The notes under the pieces were generated by a model. That model had not been told where the DNA came from. It saw only the letters and a program-made list of their open reading frames with translations, and did no database searches. Positions 62,401 to 64,000 of a stretch of 64,000 bases of DNA are shown in pieces. The DNA lies in the NCBI GenBank assembly GCA_964457925.1, contig CAYWGH010000026.1:24580-88579 (forward strand). Reading direction: 5' to 3'. Made by a program: the position numbers and the translations under genes. Source of the stretch: Coneutiohabitans sp964457925. GTDB lineage: Bacteria; Zhuqueibacterota; Zhuqueibacteria; Zhuqueibacterales; Zhuqueibacteraceae. The first letter of the stretch is position 1. Each line of letters starts with the position of its first letter.

Positions 62401-63632
62401 CCGTTGTTCGTGCCGAGCCAGAGCTTGCCGTTGCGGGATTCATGGATGGCGCTGATGCTGTTGTCGCTTATGCTTTGCGGATCATTCGGGTCGTGCTGTA
62501 AAAGCGCAAAGGCTTGTTTTTCTCGATCGAGCCGGTTGACGCCGCCGCCGCTGGCGCCAATCCAAAGTACGCCGTTATGGCGCGCATCTTCATAAATTGG
62601 AAAAATATAATTGCTGCTCAAACTGTTGGGATTGCCGGGTTGATGTTGATAACGCGTGAAGATGATCTCATTTTCCCCCTTGTTTTTTGCTGTGTGCAAC
62701 TTGTTTAGTCCTCCGCCCCATGTTCCAAACCAAAGGTCCCCATTGCGCGCCGGATGAATGCTGAAAACCGCGTTGCCGCCCAGGCTGTTGGGATTGTTGG
62801 CGTCGTACTGATACCGCGTAAAAGTCCCCAGCTCGCGATTGAGCTTGTTCAAGCCGCCGCCGTTGGTTCCGATCCACAACGCGCCTGCCTGATCTGCCGC
62901 AATCGACATGACCATATTGTGGCTCAAGCTCGCCGGGTTGTTGGGATCATTGCGATAATGCGTGAAAACCGCCTGAGTGTGATCAACTCCTTCGGCCTGG
63001 CTCAAGACAAGCCTGTTAAGCCCTTTGCTGGTTCCAATCCAAAGCGCCTGCTCATCTTCGTAAATGCACCAAACGGAATTGTCGCTCAAGGTGGCGGGGT
63101 CATCGGGGTTGTGTTGATGCCGGGTAAACGTATTTTGCTTCCGATCAAAACGATTGAGTCCTCCGCCCAGCGTGCCAATCCACAAAATCCCGGCGCGGTC
63201 TTGGTAAATGGCGCGCACGCGATTGCTGCTCAAACTGGTCGAATCGTTGGAATCGTATTGATAGCGCGTGAAGGTTTCTGTGGCGCGATCGAACCTGTTC
63301 AGCCCGCCGTTTTCCGTTCCCACCCACAACACACTGGTGCTGTCTTCATAAAGCGCCCAAACCCCGCTGGCGCCCAGGCTCATCGAATCTTGAGGATTGT
63401 GTTTATAAACCGCAAAGCTGTGACCATCGTAGCGATTTAATCCATCGAACGTACCGAACCACATGAAGCCTTTATGATCTTGCAGGATGCAATTCACGGT
63501 GCTGTGGGACAGTCCCTGCGCAATGGAAAGGCGTTCGAATTTGAGATCGGTCTGCACGGATTGTGGCAAACCTCCAACCGCCAGGAGAAGAAAAGCTAGA
63601 AGTACGCCCTTACCGGCGTGTATTCTGTTCAT
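59406..63632 (-). CDS. Hybrid two-component regulator (HTCS), copy 3
   Basis: 1,408 residues from the ATG at 63632 (MNRIHAGKGVLLAFLLLAVG, a signal peptide); the open frame extends to 63851 but that part is not homologous to the other copies. About a dozen Reg_prop propeller repeats (GLSHSTVNCILQDHKGFMWF, GVLWIGASGGGVNRLD), Y_Y_Y domain, membrane segment after PPWWKTWW, HisKA with SHEFRTPL (His884), HATPase_c, receiver with Asp1206 (IITDVMMPKMDG) and AraC-type HTH (VEELATAVNMSNSQLNRKLN). Repeat-derived insertions: LSQAEG in one blade (63000), SVNSNQLSANREW in the ATPase domain, and a linker before the receiver. Overlaps the isochorismatase gene by four bases. Confidence 0.94.
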   Translation of the reverse strand: MNRIHAGKGVLLAFLLLAVGGLPQSVQTDLKFERLSIAQGLSHSTVNCILQDHKGFMWFGTFDGLNRYDGHSFAVYKHNPQDSMSLGASGVWALYEDSTSVLWVGTENGGLNRFDRATETFTRYQYDSNDSTSLSSNRVRAIYQDRAGILWIGTLGGGLNRFDRKQNTFTRHQHNPDDPATLSDNSVWCIYEDEQALWIGTSKGLNRLVLSQAEGVDHTQAVFTHYRNDPNNPASLSHNMVMSIAADQAGALWIGTNGGGLNKLNRELGTFTRYQYDANNPNSLGGNAVFSIHPARNGDLWFGTWGGGLNKLHTAKNKGENEIIFTRYQHQPGNPNSLSSNYIFPIYEDARHNGVLWIGASGGGVNRLDREKQAFALLQHDPNDPQSISDNSISAIHESRNGKLWLGTNNGGLNVLDRQHGVVTCYQNDSNSLRSLSSNTIHALCEDKSGVFWIGTSHGLNKLERESGTFTRYLHNPANLNSLSDNSVNTLYEDRMGDLWVGTAAGLDRLDRVNGTFKHYKHQPDNPRSLSNNYIFAVHEDCTGLLWVATNRGLNLLDRQHETVTRYLHDPANPRSLSSNRVLTIYESRNATLWLGTWGGGLNKLVRDGGRVTFRHYRESEGLPNDVVYGILEDDAARLWISTNKGLSRFDPATETFRNFDIHDGLQGEEYNSGAFFRSARSGEMFFGGLNGLNVFHPDRVKDNDYIPPVIITSLTRYNTSDVAGTPIIEKGISEKQNITLSYRDNILTFAFAALSYRNSFKNQFAYKLEGFNANWIQLGTKHDITFTNLDPGEYTLRVRGSNNDGVWNEEGTTLRFTITPPWWKTWWAYALYISLFTILLLAARRYELNRVQLENRLRLGQVEADKLREIDQMKSRFFANISHEFRTPLTLILGQIDSVLAAIGDRQSQSKLEIAARNARRLQRLINQLLELSKLEAGGMALKTTRANVVAFLKSLVASFEHMAQQKQITLQFHSTHDEIALDYDSEKLEKVFYNLLSNAFKFTPAGEGIGVELSVNSNQLSANREWAAKGTKLITDHWLLVTVKDTGIGIPPEHLPHVFDRFYQTDNSHQLEGTGIGLALAKELVELHGGKISVTSEVGIGTAFVVKLPVVWRIKDRELKLETGELTAEDFSLQNSNTYNLQQSAASAILQSHEELVLLVEDNDDIRAFVREQLQSGYRVIEAEEGEAGIALAREAIPDVIITDVMMPKMDGYQMSRALKQDERTSHIPIIMLTAKAALDDKLAGLEAGVDDYLLKPFNARELRARVRNLIALRRQLRERFSGATIIKPSEVAATSVDQVFLQRVIVAIEAHIGEEHFGVEELATAVNMSNSQLNRKLNALIGQPGSQLIRSMRLQRAADLLKQNAGSVAEIAYQTGFSDQAHFARSFKKQFGRAPSEFRPSKEPQ

Positions 63633-64000
63633 GCCACAAATTACGCCAAATGCTGTTCCATTAAAAGTGAAATCTTTGTTTGACAAGAACGATCGGCTTC
63701 TTCCAGCCGCACCAAGCGCGCCATGTTGCCGGGGCGCCGGTGCCGTTCCTGCGCGCGTTCTTGTTCGTTCACGCCAACACCGTTTTAAAAAAATAGCTGT
63801 GGCTGGAGTAATGTCTCGAACGAAGTATGACATTCGTTTCGAATAAAACAATCATTGTTTCATGGCGCAGACAGGGCGGGAGAAAGGGAGGCAAGAGACA
63901 AAAAGTAAAAGGGCGACCCCCCGCCGCCCAGTCGAAGCTCTACTGGAAATAAGGTCATTTGGCCTCTACGCTCCCTTGACAAACGGGGGGCGGATGTTCT
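63633..64000. other. Right-edge region without recognised gene
   Basis: Leader of HTCS copy 3 followed by low-complexity sequence (AGGGCGGGAGAAAGGGAGG). No promoter, gene or repeat that I can support. Confidence 0.35.

Overview
The window looks like a chromosomal segment of a Gram-negative bacterium of the FCB group (Calditrichota/KSB1/Ignavibacteria-like rather than classical Bacteroidota; inferred). The support is: several secreted proteins with a C-terminal type IX secretion (T9SS) sorting domain (QNYPNPFNP... ending in KLVLMK), three hybrid two-component regulators of the HTCS type, a TonB-dependent receptor with an N-terminal carboxypeptidase-regulatory domain, outer-membrane barrels, and a carB whose N-terminus resembles the eukaryotic/Bacteroidota type.

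Left half (1-25 kb, almost all + strand) is mostly housekeeping. It holds the 5' part of carB (minus strand), an M20 amidohydrolase, a lipoprotein plus TonB receptor, an Ada-like AraC/O6-alkylguanine methyltransferase, and a fatty-acid beta-oxidation cluster: TetR regulator, thiolase, fused hydratase/dehydrogenase, VLCAD-like acyl-CoA dehydrogenase, etfB and etfA. A near-consensus FadR-type palindrome overlaps the regulator's promoter. After a terminator come hisC, a small membrane protein, an M28 peptidase, an outer-membrane protein, a CXXCH lipoprotein, a penicillin acylase and a GT21-type glycosyltransferase. A bidirectional terminator at 25.05 kb separates this from a convergent CocE/NonD hydrolase.

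Right half (28-63.6 kb) is entirely minus strand and accessory. One order of genes occurs three times in the direction of transcription: HTCS sensor/regulator, then a small DUF2007-like protein with a C-terminal PDWxYP...NESFxxW signature, then T9SS-sorted surface proteins. Module A is 41.2-28.0 kb and also holds a DUF433/DUF5615 toxin-antitoxin pair and a PorT-like barrel. Module B is 50.4-41.4 kb and also holds a LapG-like transglutaminase-fold protease. Module C is 63.6-51.1 kb and also holds an isochorismatase overlapping the HTCS stop, two SnoaL-like proteins, a cupin and a lone AraC domain. A homologous non-coding element (core AAGATAAGAAAAAC.AGGCGGGG) lies upstream of all three DUF2007-like genes. 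HTCS regulators usually sit beside SusCD polysaccharide loci; none is present here. This repeated module is my best candidate for an undescribed system.

The right half is also full of short interspersed repeats, many inserted in frame in genes: CCTGAGCCTGTCGAAGGG, ACTGATNACTG arrays, CCCGC..GCGGG palindromes, ACTCCGGAGGAGTGAAATG units, and GTAGCGCAG...CTGCGCTAC hairpins. They build linkers in the HTCS kinases and T9SS proteins and separate true stop codons from their terminators by vestigial copies of the gene ends. I saw no tRNA, rRNA, CRISPR array, transposase or prophage gene.
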